DNA of 64,000 nt, taken from NCBI RefSeq assembly GCF_002007115.1, contig NZ_MVAD01000002.1, positions 496,001 through 560,000 of the forward strand, read 5' to 3'. The notes below the pieces were generated by a model. It did no database searches, was not told where the DNA came from, and saw nothing but the letters and a program-made list of their open reading frames with translations. A program made the translations under genes and the position numbers. Each line of letters starts with the position of its first letter. Within the stretch, counting starts at the first letter, position 1. Source of the stretch: Massilia sp. KIM (GTDB taxonomy: Bacteria > Pseudomonadota > Gammaproteobacteria > Burkholderiales > Burkholderiaceae_D). Positions 27,206 to 35,778 of the stretch are shown here, one piece after another.

Positions 27206-27230
27206 TACGTTTTCCTTTGCGCGTCCCGCG

Positions 27231-27262
27231 ACCCGTCCCGCAACCGCCGGACGGGTTTTTTT
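27231..27262 (+). terminator. Rho-independent terminator after the FtsH-like gene
   Basis: ACCCGTCC (27231-27238) and GGACGGGT (27249-27256) form an 8-bp GC-rich stem with a 10-nt loop, followed by an unbroken T run to 27262. It begins 26 bp after the stop codon. Confidence 0.9.
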
Positions 27263-27280
27263 CCGCCTTCTTTCCAACTA

Positions 27281-27521
27281 GGGTCGGAGTCGAATTCTTT
27301 GACAACTTTGAGGAATTGCCCAAAAAATCGACTCCGACCCTATTTGTTTTTTCTCGGCCGAGCTCGCCGATGCACGGATCGGCGATAAGGCAAGTCCGAC
27401 GCGTCTGAACCAGCGCAGATTCACGCGAATTTCTTTTTCCCGATCGATACAAAAAAATTGGGCTCGGAGTCGAATTGTTTGACAACTTTGGAGAATTGCC
27501 CAAAAAGTCGACTCCGACCCT
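27281..27521. repeat. Two direct copies of a 61-62 bp palindromic element
   Basis: Copy 1 (27281-27341) and copy 2 (27460-27521) are nearly identical and in the same orientation. Each starts GGGTCGGAGTCGA (copy 2 GGGCTCGGAGTCGA), ends TCGACTCCGACCC and shares the interior TTTGACAACTTT...GAATTGCCCAAAAA. The ends of each copy are inverted repeats of 13-14 bp, perfect in copy 1. The copies are 118 bp apart. They fill the 524-bp gap between the FtsH-like gene and the DMT exporter gene; nothing coding is seen there. Confidence 0.88.
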
Positions 27522-27729
27522 AGTTTTGAATCTTGCCCGACAAGCCCACGCCAACCCTGGTGTCGATCCGGGCGCGAGAGCCCGGCAGCTCCTGCAATGT
27601 ATGGAGTGCAAATGCATCCGGCAGGGCCGGCACGGGCCGAGCAGTGCTGCGCGAAACGCACCAATCATCGCCATGCGTGACGAAACCGCACCAATGCGGC
27701 GAACGCGCACCGGGCGCCCCGGCCGCGGC

Positions 27730-28557
27730 TCATCTGGCCAGGCGCACCCCGGCCAGCACCAGCGCCAGCGCCGGCAGCAAGCGCGCCCAGGCATCGGCGC
27801 CGACCGCGCCGGCCATGGCCAGCGCCAGGGTCGAGAGCAGCGGGGTCAGGTAGGACAGCGAACCGATGCCGGCCGGACTGCCCTCGCGCATGGCGCGGTC
27901 CCACAGCACGAAGGACAGGCCCAGCGGCCCGAGCCCGATCGCCGCCATGGCGGCCAGCTCGCCGCCGCCCGGCCGGTAGGGCTGCTCGAACAGGAAGTGG
28001 GCGCCCAGGGCCAGCAGGCCCGCGCCCAGGCAAAAGCCCCCCGTGGCCCAGGACGAATACGGCGCCATGTAGCCCGGCGCCAGCGAGTACACGGCCCAGC
28101 ACAGCGCCGCCGCCAGGGCCAGGGCGTAGCCGCCCAGGTGGGCGCTGGACAGGCTGAAGGCCGAGGGCGCGATCACCAGGGCGCAGCCGGCGAAGGCGAG
28201 CGCGCAGCCGGCCAGCTGGCGCGGCAGCAGTCCCGCGCCGCGCGGCGCATAGGCGCCGAGCACCACGATCAGCAGCGGCCACAGGTAGTTCAGCAGGTTC
28301 GCCTCGGCGATCGGGGCCAGCTTGAAGGCCGCCACCAGGCAGGCGTGGTAGACGAACAGGCTGGCCACGCCGAAGCCGAACACCGGGGCGCTGACCCGCC
28401 ACGCGCGCCAGCGGTGCGCCGAGGCCAGGCTGCCGCAGCACAGCGCGATCCCGGTCAACAGCAGGGGCGGGGCGTCCCCGGCGTAGCGCACCAGGGTGGC
28501 GAACAGGGCCCACAGCAGGATCGCGCCGAGCGCGCTGCTCCAGGCGGTGCGGCTCAC
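27730..28557 (-). CDS. EamA/DMT family exporter (YddG-like)
   Basis: A 275-residue inner-membrane protein with ten hydrophobic segments arranged as two EamA repeats, the drug/metabolite transporter fold. LLTGIALCCGSLA, VYHACLVAAFKLAPIAEANLLNYLWPL and a second-repeat equivalent near the C-terminus resemble YddG-type aromatic amino acid exporters. The start is GTG at 28557, overlapping the stop of the LysR gene as GTGA, so it is translated with its likely regulator. The transported solute is not deducible. Confidence 0.85.
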   Translation of the reverse strand: MSRTAWSSALGAILLWALFATLVRYAGDAPPLLLTGIALCCGSLASAHRWRAWRVSAPVFGFGVASLFVYHACLVAAFKLAPIAEANLLNYLWPLLIVVLGAYAPRGAGLLPRQLAGCALAFAGCALVIAPSAFSLSSAHLGGYALALAAALCWAVYSLAPGYMAPYSSWATGGFCLGAGLLALGAHFLFEQPYRPGGGELAAMAAIGLGPLGLSFVLWDRAMREGSPAGIGSLSYLTPLLSTLALAMAGAVGADAWARLLPALALVLAGVRLAR

Positions 28558-29582
28558 AGGCCGGCCTCCGGCGCGGCGTCGGACAACAAGACGTCGAGGC
28601 AGTGCAGGTCGAGCGCGCGGATGCGCTGGGTCATGAAGTCGATGAAGACGCGGTTACGCATGGGCATATGGTGACGGCTCAGGTAGCAGAGGAAGTGCCC
28701 CCGGTCCTGGGGCGCGAACTCCGCCAGGCAGGGGACCAGGCGGCCGGTGCGCAGGTGTTCGCAGATCTGGTAGCCGGCCATCTGGGCCAGGCCCTGGCCG
28801 TCCAGCACCGCCTGCAGCACCAGGTCGGCGTCGTTGAAGGACAGCCAGCCCCGGGGAACATGCTTGCGCACCTGGCCGTCGACCTTGAATTCCCATTCGT
28901 ACAGGCGGCCGGAGGCGAAGCGGAAGTTGATGCAGGCATGCGCGGCCAGCTCGTCCACGCTGCGCGGCAGGCCGTGGGCGCGCGCATAGGAGGGCGCGGC
29001 GCACACCAGCATCTGCATCGGCACCAGCTTCTTGGCCACGATCTGGCTGTCGTCCATGCGCCCGTTGCGGAAGGCGACGTCGATGCGCTCCGAGGTGAAG
29101 TCGGTGGGGCGGTCGTCCAGCAGCAGGTCGACCGTGACCTCGGGGTACTCGGCGTGGAATTCCTTGAGCAGGGGTGCGACGATCTTGCGGCCGAAGCCGA
29201 CGGTGGAAGAGATGCGCACATTGCCGCGCGGGGCGCCGGTGCGCAGCTCGTGCATCCACTCGACCGACTGGAAGATGCGGTCCACGCCGGGCCGGCAGTT
29301 CTCGAAGAACAGCTCGCCCTCGGCGGTGAGGGTGGTGCTGCGCGTGGTGCGCAGGAACAGGCGGGTGCCGAGCTGGGTCTCGAGCTTCTGCACGCTGCGG
29401 CTGACGGCGGAGCGGCCGATGCCGAGGCGCTCGGCCGCCCTCGCGAAGCTGCCCTCGTGGACCACGGCGATGAAGGCGACCACGCCGGCGTAGGTGGTCG
29501 CGAAACTCGATGCGAGCGCGTCGTTCTGCTCGACGGTGATGCGGGGCGCCGGCGGTGAAAGCGGAGCCAGGCCGTTCGTCAC
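28554..29582 (-). CDS. LysR-type transcriptional regulator
   Basis: A LysR regulator with an N-terminal winged HTH (VVAFIAVVHEGSFARAAERL, GIGRSAVSRSVQKLE, TRLFLRTTRSTTLTAEGE) and a periplasmic-binding-like effector domain. It has a longer N-terminal extension than most LysR proteins. The start is uncertain: GTG 29582 has GGAG five bases upstream and is chosen here (342 residues); ATG 29609 lacks a ribosome site. Unusually, the exporter gene it probably controls follows in the same direction with a four-base overlap instead of being divergent. Confidence 0.88.
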   Translation of the reverse strand: MTNGLAPLSPPAPRITVEQNDALASSFATTYAGVVAFIAVVHEGSFARAAERLGIGRSAVSRSVQKLETQLGTRLFLRTTRSTTLTAEGELFFENCRPGVDRIFQSVEWMHELRTGAPRGNVRISSTVGFGRKIVAPLLKEFHAEYPEVTVDLLLDDRPTDFTSERIDVAFRNGRMDDSQIVAKKLVPMQMLVCAAPSYARAHGLPRSVDELAAHACINFRFASGRLYEWEFKVDGQVRKHVPRGWLSFNDADLVLQAVLDGQGLAQMAGYQICEHLRTGRLVPCLAEFAPQDRGHFLCYLSRHHMPMRNRVFIDFMTQRIRALDLHCLDVLLSDAAPEAGL

Positions 29583-29689
29583 AACTTCTCCATTCAATGA
29601 TTGATGCATCAAAAATGGTAGTCGTGCGCGGACGGCGCTGGCAATGACAAAAATCTCGTATTTCCTGCCAGCCAGAAAAGCCGCCGGCG

Positions 29690-29708
29690 GGCGGGCGCCT
29701 CGCCCGCC
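29690..29708 (-). terminator. Candidate terminator after the cation:proton antiporter gene
   Basis: An 8-bp GC stem with a 3-nt loop lies 12 bp past the antiporter stop on the minus strand; the transcript then reads CGCCGGCGGCTTTTCT, giving a short delayed T run. Confidence 0.4.
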
Positions 29709-29719
29709 GCAGCGAATGC

Positions 29720-31426
29720 CTAGTGCGTGGCCGGGTGGGCGGCGCGCGCGCGCAGGGTGTCGAACACGTGGCGGGTGATGCTGCCGGCCAGCTCCTCCTC
29801 GCCGACGAAGACCTTGCCGCCGGTGTCCTCGCGCAGCAGTTCGGCTTCCTGGTCGTTATGGCTGCGCACCACGCACTGCACGGCCGGGTTGAGCGCCTTC
29901 GCGATCTCGACCATCTTGCGCACGTGGAAGGTGTCGGGCGTGGCGATCACCAGCATGGCGGCGCGCGCGATGTGGGCCTGGATCAGCACCACCGGCTCGG
30001 CCGCGTTGCCGACCACCGCCGGGACGCCGCGCGCGCGCAGCTGCTCGACGATCTCGCGGTTCTGCTCGGCCACCACGTAATGCACGCCGCGCGCCGACAG
30101 CTCGTCGGCGATGCGCCGGCCGACCCGGCCGAAGCCCACCAGCACCACCTGGCCGCTCAGCTTCTCGTGCGCGGTCTCCATCGGCAGCTCGGCCAGCGGA
30201 TCGGTCGAGCGCTCCAGGCGGCGCGCCAGCTCCGAGTTCGAGCGCAGCCATTTCTCCAGCGGGGCGGCGGCCTTGAACAGCAGCGGATTGACCGCGATCG
30301 AGATGATGGCGCCGGCCAGGATCAGGTTCTGGCCCAGGGCCGGCAGCAGCTCGAGCGACATGCCCAGCGCCGCCAGGATGAAGGAGAACTCGCCGATCTG
30401 GGCCAGGCTGGCCGAGACCGTGATCGCGGTGTTGAGCGGATAGCGCAGGGCCAGCACCAGGACAAAGGCGGCCAGCGATTTGCCGAACAGGACGATGCCG
30501 ACCACGGCCAGCACCTGCAGCGGGTAGTCGACCAGCACCATCGGGTCGAACAGCATGCCGACCGAGACGAAGAACAGCACCGAGAACGCGTCGCGCAGGG
30601 GCAGCGATTCCTCGGCCGCGCGGTGGCTCAGCTCCGACTCGCGCAGCACCATGCCGGCGAAGAAGGCGCCCAGCGCGAAGGAGACGCCGAACAGGTGCGA
30701 GGAGCCGTAGGCGATGCCGACCGCCGCCGCGATCACCGCCAGGGTGAACAGCTCGCGCGAATTGGTCTTGGCCACGCGCCACAGGAACCAGGGGAAGATC
30801 TTGCGCCCGACGATCAGCATGAAGGCCACGAAGGCGCCGACCTGGAGCAGGGTCTTGCCGAGCGCCGGCCACAGCTCGGCGCCGGCGTCGCCCTTGCCGC
30901 CCAGCGGCCCGGCGAGCGCCGGCAGCATCACCAGCACCAGCACCATCACCAGGTCCTCGACCACCAGCCAGCCGACCGCGATGCGGCCGTTCATCGAATC
31001 GAGCACCCCGCGCGCCTCCAGCGCGCGCAGCAGCACCACGGTGCTGGCCACCGAGAGCGCCAGCCCGAACACCAGGCCCGCGCCCAGGCTCCAGCCCCAG
31101 AAATGGGACAGGCCGATGCCCATCGCGGTCGCGACCCCGATCTGCAGCAGGGCGCCGGGCAGGGCGATCCCTTTCACGTCGAGCAGGTCGCGCAGCGAGA
31201 AGTGCAGGCCCACGCCGAACATCAGCAGCATCACACCAATTTCGGCCAGCTGGGAAGCCAGGGCGACGTCGGCCACGAATCCGGGGGTGGCGGGGCCGAT
31301 GAAGACGCCGGCGGCGAGATAGCCGACCAGGGCCGGGAGTCTGAGGCGCACCGCCAGCATGCCGAAGAGCAGGCCGAAACCGAGTGCGGCGGCAATGGTG
31401 GTGATCAGGCTGAGTTCATGATGCAT
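29720..31426 (-). CDS. CPA2-family cation:proton antiporter (YbaL/Kef type)
   Basis: A 568-residue inner-membrane protein. Residues 1 to about 385 carry 12-13 membrane helices of the Na+/H+ exchanger fold (LVGYLAAGVFIGPATPGF, LMFGVGLHFSLRDL, LALSVASTVVLLRALEARG). Residues about 415-535 form a Rossmann RCK/TrkA-N domain (LVGFGRVGRRIADELSARG, then VVGNAAEPVVL). This is the layout of YbaL, KefB and KefC. The lack of a nearby KefF/KefG-like ancillary gene favours YbaL over a glutathione-gated Kef. Confidence 0.9.
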   Translation of the reverse strand: MHHELSLITTIAAALGFGLLFGMLAVRLRLPALVGYLAAGVFIGPATPGFVADVALASQLAEIGVMLLMFGVGLHFSLRDLLDVKGIALPGALLQIGVATAMGIGLSHFWGWSLGAGLVFGLALSVASTVVLLRALEARGVLDSMNGRIAVGWLVVEDLVMVLVLVMLPALAGPLGGKGDAGAELWPALGKTLLQVGAFVAFMLIVGRKIFPWFLWRVAKTNSRELFTLAVIAAAVGIAYGSSHLFGVSFALGAFFAGMVLRESELSHRAAEESLPLRDAFSVLFFVSVGMLFDPMVLVDYPLQVLAVVGIVLFGKSLAAFVLVLALRYPLNTAITVSASLAQIGEFSFILAALGMSLELLPALGQNLILAGAIISIAVNPLLFKAAAPLEKWLRSNSELARRLERSTDPLAELPMETAHEKLSGQVVLVGFGRVGRRIADELSARGVHYVVAEQNREIVEQLRARGVPAVVGNAAEPVVLIQAHIARAAMLVIATPDTFHVRKMVEIAKALNPAVQCVVRSHNDQEAELLREDTGGKVFVGEEELAGSITRHVFDTLRARAAHPATH

Positions 31427-31495
31427 CCGAGGGGGCTCCTTATCAGGTTGGAATCCCGTCGAGTATAGGGCAGACGGCCGTCAATACCGCGAGTT

Positions 31496-32134
31496 TTATT
31501 TTTGGGTAGCGAGTTCCAGCAGCACTTTATGCAAGGCGGCGCGCAGCGCCTGGTACTCGTCGGGGCGCTGCCGGCGGTCGAGGCGGAACAGCATCAGGCC
31601 CTCGATCTGGGCCACCATCAGGATCGCGCGCTGCATGTACTCGTCGTCCGAAATCTCCGGGTTGAGTCCCCGGATCAGGCCATAAATCGCCTTGCGCTCG
31701 CGCCCGATCATCTTGCCCATCAGGCTGGAGGCGAAGGAATGGCGCGCAGCCAGCGCCCAGATCTCGAAGAACACCGCGTGCATCACCGGCTCGGTGATCT
31801 CTTCCAGGAACATGTCGACCGTGCTCAGGAAGCGTTCCAGCTGGGGACGCCCGGCCATCTCGGCGGCGATGCGGTCCATCTTGGCCTGGAACTCGTCCAT
31901 GGTGGTGAGCAGCATGGCCTCCACCAGCAGGTCCTTGCTGGCGTAGTAGTGCTGGAGGTTGGACAGGCTCATGCCCGTTTCCTGGGCCACGCGCCGCATC
32001 GACAGCCCGGCATAGCCCTCGGAAGCCAGCAGGGCGCGGGCGGCGCGCAGGATGTCCTGGGCCCGCCCCAGGCCTTTTTCCGTGGTGCCGGTTGGCTTGC
32101 TGCGCAGTGCGGTGTCGAGATTCATACATTGCAT
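31496..32134 (-). CDS. TetR/AcrR family transcriptional regulator
   Basis: A 212-residue TetR protein. The HTH is clear at about residues 22-70 (ILRAARALLASEGYAGLSMR, VAQETGMSLSNLQHYYASKD). The C-terminal ligand domain resembles TetR_C_6/BetI-like proteins. It is divergent from the thiolase operon across 95 bp that contain two similar palindromes, probably its operators, so it likely represses that operon and itself until an acyl-CoA or similar ligand binds. ATG 32134 or ATG 32125 could be the start; neither has a clear ribosome site. Confidence 0.9.
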   Translation of the reverse strand: MQCMNLDTALRSKPTGTTEKGLGRAQDILRAARALLASEGYAGLSMRRVAQETGMSLSNLQHYYASKDLLVEAMLLTTMDEFQAKMDRIAAEMAGRPQLERFLSTVDMFLEEITEPVMHAVFFEIWALAARHSFASSLMGKMIGRERKAIYGLIRGLNPEISDDEYMQRAILMVAQIEGLMLFRLDRRQRPDEYQALRAALHKVLLELATQK

Positions 32135-32157
32135 TATCGCATGTCATTTCCCAACAA

Positions 32158-32204
32158 TGGGTCGGCTGACCTATAATCGGCGTCATAATAGGTCGAGCGA
32201 CCTA
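32158..32204. promoter_or_regulatory. Paired TetR operators around a -10 box
   Basis: Site 1 (32158-32173) reads TGGGTCGGCTGACCTA and site 2 (32189-32204) TAGGTCGAGCGACCTA; both fit TRGGTCGNNNGACCTA, and site 2 contains a perfect AGGTCG/CGACCT inverted repeat. Their centres are 31 bp apart, about three helical turns. A TATAAT hexamer at 32172-32177 lies at the inner edge of site 1. Repressor binding here would block transcription of the thiolase operon; direct evidence is only the symmetry and position. Confidence 0.75.
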
Positions 32205-32229
32205 GTCGATAACGATACAGGAGACCGAG

Positions 32230-33411
32230 ATGGACCGAAGCGTATACTTGGCGGGCGTGGGCATGATGCCCTTCGCCAAGCCGGGCGCCAGCAGCCCCTA
32301 CCACGAGATGGGCGCCCAGGCGGCGCGCGCCGCCCTCGAGGACGCCGAGCTGGCCTACGAGGAGGTCGAGCAGGCCTATGCCGGCTACGTCTACGGCGAC
32401 TCGACCAGCGGCCAGAAGGCCCTTTACCAGCTGGGCATGACCGGCATCCCCATCATCAATGTCAACAACAACTGCTCCACCGGCTCGACCGCGCTCTACC
32501 TGGCGCGCCAGGCGGTCGAGAGCGGCGCCGCCGAGTGCGTGCTGGCGCTGGGTTTCGAGCAGATGAGCCCCGGGGCCTTGGGCTCGGTGTTCACCGACCG
32601 CCCCACGCCCTTCGACGCCTTCGACGAGGTGACCGACCGCCTGGTCGGCAAGCCCGAGATCCCGCTCGCGCTGCGCTACTTCGGCGGCGCCGGACTGGCC
32701 CATATGCAAAAGTACGGCACCCCGCTGGAAGCCTTCGCCCGCATCCGCGCCAAGGCCAGCCGCCACGCGGCCAACAATCCGCTGGCCCTGCTGCGCAAGG
32801 AAGTGACGGCCCAGGACGTGCTGGACGCGCCCGAGATCTGGCCCGGCGTGATGACCCGCCTGATGGCCTGCCCGCCGACCTGCGGCGCGGCCGCGGCCCT
32901 GCTGGTGTCGGAAGCCTTCGCGCGCCGCCACGGACTGCGCACCGACGTGCACATCGCCGCCCAGGCCATGACCACCGACCGCCCCGGCACCTTCGACACC
33001 AGCGACATGATGCGCGTGGTCGGCTACGACATGAGCCGCGCGGCCGCGCGCAAGGTCTACGAGCACGCCGGCATCGGCCCCGAAGACCTCGACGTGGTCG
33101 AGCTGCACGACTGCTTCGCGCACAACGAACTGATCACCTACGAAGCCCTGGGCCTGTGTCCGGAGGGCGGGGCGGACAAGTTCATCCGCGAAGGCGACAA
33201 CACCTATGGCGGCAAGGTCGTGACCAACCCTTCCGGCGGCCTGCTGTCCAAGGGCCACCCGCTCGGCGCCACCGGCCTGGCCCAGTGCTTCGAGCTGACC
33301 CACCAGCTGCGCGGCAGCGCCGGCGCGCGCCAGGTGGCGGGCGCGCGCGTGGCCCTGCAGCACAACCTGGGCCTGGGCGGGGCCTGCGTGGTCACCCTGT
33401 ATCGCAATTGA
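32230..33411 (+). CDS. SCP2-type thiolase (lipid-transfer protein/acetyl-CoA acetyltransferase)
   Basis: A 393-residue thiolase of the SCP-x class, which cleaves 3-ketoacyl-CoA esters, often with a methyl branch. The nucleophilic Cys is in NVNNNCSTGSTAL (near residue 84). The class-specific HDCFAHNE replaces the NEAFA motif of ordinary thiolases, and the C-terminal catalytic segment reads GGLLSKGHPLGATG. Length matches the thiolase domain alone; no fused SCP2 domain. GGAGACCGAG precedes the ATG. First gene of a three-gene operon under the TetR palindromes. Confidence 0.92.
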   Translation: MDRSVYLAGVGMMPFAKPGASSPYHEMGAQAARAALEDAELAYEEVEQAYAGYVYGDSTSGQKALYQLGMTGIPIINVNNNCSTGSTALYLARQAVESGAAECVLALGFEQMSPGALGSVFTDRPTPFDAFDEVTDRLVGKPEIPLALRYFGGAGLAHMQKYGTPLEAFARIRAKASRHAANNPLALLRKEVTAQDVLDAPEIWPGVMTRLMACPPTCGAAAALLVSEAFARRHGLRTDVHIAAQAMTTDRPGTFDTSDMMRVVGYDMSRAAARKVYEHAGIGPEDLDVVELHDCFAHNELITYEALGLCPEGGADKFIREGDNTYGGKVVTNPSGGLLSKGHPLGATGLAQCFELTHQLRGSAGARQVAGARVALQHNLGLGGACVVTLYRN

Positions 33412-33421
33412 GGGGCCGCGC

Positions 33422-34564
33422 ATGGAACAGGCATCTCCCTGGATGAACGAGGAATTGCAGGCCTTGCGCGACGCGGTGCGCCGCTTCGTGGAGGGCGAGA
33501 TCACGCCGCGGCAGGAAGACTGGGCCCGCCAGCAGCACGTCGACCGCGAGCTCTGGCGCAAGGCGGGCGAACTGGGACTGCTGGCGGCCGACATCCCCGA
33601 GGCATACGGCGGCGCGGGCGGCAGCTTCGCCCACATGGCGGTGGTGTTCGAGGAACTGTCCTACGGCGGCGACACCGCCTTCGGCATCCATGTGCACGCC
33701 ATCGTCGCCCATTACCTGCTCAACCACGGCACCGAGGAGCAGAAGCGCCGCTATCTGCCGCGCCTGGCCAGCGGCGAGATGGTGGCGGCGATCGCCATGA
33801 CGGAGCCGGGCGCGGGCTCGGACCTGAAGGGCATCCGCACCACGGCGCGCAGGACGCCGGAAGGCTACCGGGTGAGCGGCTCCAAGACCTTCATCTCGAA
33901 CGGCTACCTGGCCGACCTGGTGCTGGTGGTGGCCAAGACCGACCCCGAGGCCGGCGCGAAAGGCGTGTCGCTGCTGCTGCTCGAAACGCGCGGCAACCCG
34001 GGCTTCCGGGTTGGCCGCATCCTCGACAAGGTCGGCCAGAAGGGCCAGGACACCTGCGAGCTGTTCTTCGACGAGGCCCACGTGGCGCTGGACGGCGTGC
34101 TGGGCGGGGAAGAGGGCAGGGGCTTCGCCCAGCTCATGACCGAGCTGCCCTACGAGCGCACCATCCTGGGCGTGTGCGGCGTGGCGGCGATCGAGCGCGC
34201 GCTGCGCCTGACCGTCGAGCACGCGCGCGAGCGGCGCGCCTTCGGCCAGGCCCTGATCGAGATGCAGAACACCCGCTTCGTGCTGGCCGAGATCAAGACC
34301 GAGGCCACGGTGGCGCGCGTCTTCATCGACCGCTGCATCGAGGACATGGTGGCGGGCCGGATGGACACGGTGCGCGCCTCGATGGCCAAGTACTGGATCT
34401 CCGACCTGCAGTGCAAGGTGGTGGACCAGTGCGTGCAGCTGTTCGGCGGCTACGGCTACATGCTGGAGTATCCGATCGCCCAGATGTACGTGGACGCGCG
34501 CGTGCAGCGCATCTACGGCGGCGCCAACGAGATCATGAAAGAGATCATCGCGCGCTCGCTGTAG
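33422..34564 (+). CDS. Acyl-CoA dehydrogenase
   Basis: A 380-residue FAD-dependent acyl-CoA dehydrogenase introducing the alpha-beta double bond in beta-oxidation. Domains run in the usual order: helical N-domain ([19 protein letters not shown]), beta-barrel with [12 protein letters not shown] and SKTFISNG, and helical C-domain with [32 protein letters not shown] and [18 protein letters not shown]. It starts 10 bp after the thiolase stop. Chain-length and branch preference cannot be read; operon partners suggest methyl-branched substrates. Confidence 0.94.
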   Translation: MEQASPWMNEELQALRDAVRRFVEGEITPRQEDWARQQHVDRELWRKAGELGLLAADIPEAYGGAGGSFAHMAVVFEELSYGGDTAFGIHVHAIVAHYLLNHGTEEQKRRYLPRLASGEMVAAIAMTEPGAGSDLKGIRTTARRTPEGYRVSGSKTFISNGYLADLVLVVAKTDPEAGAKGVSLLLLETRGNPGFRVGRILDKVGQKGQDTCELFFDEAHVALDGVLGGEEGRGFAQLMTELPYERTILGVCGVAAIERALRLTVEHARERRAFGQALIEMQNTRFVLAEIKTEATVARVFIDRCIEDMVAGRMDTVRASMAKYWISDLQCKVVDQCVQLFGGYGYMLEYPIAQMYVDARVQRIYGGANEIMKEIIARSL

Positions 34565-34578
34565 CGCAGGGAGGCAAC

Positions 34579-35727
34579 ATGGCAGGACCGCTGCAGGGCT
34601 TGCGCGTCATCGAGATGGTCGGCATCGGGCCTTGCCCCTTCGCCGCCATGATGCTGGCCGACATGGGCGCGGAAGTCATCCGCGTCGACAAAAAGGCGGC
34701 GCTTGATGCCGTCAATCCCTATCCGACGCTGGGAACGCAATACGACGTGATGGCGCGCGGCCGGCGCACCCTGGCGCTCGACCTCAAGCAGGCGGCCGGG
34801 CGCGAGACCCTGCTGCAGCTGGTTACCCGCGCCGACGTGCTGCTGGAGGGCTTCCGGCCCGGCGTCATGGAGCGCCTCGGCCTGGGGCCGGAGGCGCTGC
34901 TGGCGCGCCAGCCGAAGCTGGTGATGGGCCGCGTCACCGGGTGGGGCCAGGACGGGCCGCTGGCCTATGCGGCCGGGCACGACATCAACTACGTGGCGCT
35001 GTCGGGCATGCTGCACGCCATGGGCCGCAAGGACGCCCCGCCGGCGCCGCCGCTAAACCTGGTGGGGGACTTCGGCGGCGGCGGCATGCTGCTGGCCTTC
35101 GGCGTGCTGGCCGCGGTGCTGGAAGCGCGCAGCTCCGGCAAGGGCCAGGTGGTGGACGCCGCCATGACCGACGGCGCGGCCCTGCTGGGCGCCATGACCT
35201 ATGGCCTGCGTGCGCACGGCCTGTGGCAGGATGGGCGCGAAGCCAACCTGCTGGACGGCGGCGCGCCCTTCTACGACAGCTACGCCTGCAAGGACGGCAA
35301 GTTCGTGGCGGTGGGCGCGATCGAGCCGCAGTTCTATGCGCGCCTGCTGGCGCTGTGCGGCGCCCACGGCCCCGAGTTCACCGGCCAGTGGCGCCGCGAG
35401 CGCTGGCCCGAGCTCAAGGAGAAGTTCGCCGCCCTGTTCGCCACGCGCACGCGCGACGAGTGGTGCCGCCTGCTGGAAGGCAGCGACGCCTGCTTCGCCC
35501 CGGTGCTGGACATGGAGGAAGCCCCGCGCCACCCGCACAACGCCGCGCGCCACGCCTTCGTCGAGATCGCGGGCGTGACCCAGCCGGCTCCGGCGCCGCG
35601 CTTCTCGCGCACCCCGGCCGCCACCCCGGCGGCGCCCGGGCAGGCCGCCGATCCGGCAGCCATCCTGGCCGACTGGGGCGTGGCGGCGGCGGCAATCGAA
35701 GCGCTGAGGGAGGGCGAAGTCATATAG
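34579..35727 (+). CDS. CoA-transferase family III protein, likely alpha-methylacyl-CoA racemase
   Basis: A 382-residue family III (CaiB/BaiF) protein. [11 protein letters not shown] contains the Asp that is catalytic in alpha-methylacyl-CoA racemases, and [20 protein letters not shown] plus [13 protein letters not shown] form the N-terminal CoA-binding fold. That places it nearer Amacr than formyl-CoA transferase. Amacr epimerises 2-methyl-acyl-CoAs so the 2S form can enter beta-oxidation, which fits the upstream dehydrogenase and SCP2-type thiolase. GGGAGG at 34569-34574 marks the ATG at 34579; the longer frame upstream is a shadow. Confidence 0.87.
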   Translation: MAGPLQGLRVIEMVGIGPCPFAAMMLADMGAEVIRVDKKAALDAVNPYPTLGTQYDVMARGRRTLALDLKQAAGRETLLQLVTRADVLLEGFRPGVMERLGLGPEALLARQPKLVMGRVTGWGQDGPLAYAAGHDINYVALSGMLHAMGRKDAPPAPPLNLVGDFGGGGMLLAFGVLAAVLEARSSGKGQVVDAAMTDGAALLGAMTYGLRAHGLWQDGREANLLDGGAPFYDSYACKDGKFVAVGAIEPQFYARLLALCGAHGPEFTGQWRRERWPELKEKFAALFATRTRDEWCRLLEGSDACFAPVLDMEEAPRHPHNAARHAFVEIAGVTQPAPAPRFSRTPAATPAAPGQAADPAAILADWGVAAAAIEALREGEVI

Positions 35728-35778
35728 GATAGGCGGCGTCAGCTCGACAGCAGCATTCATCGATGGAGCCGCCGCCGC

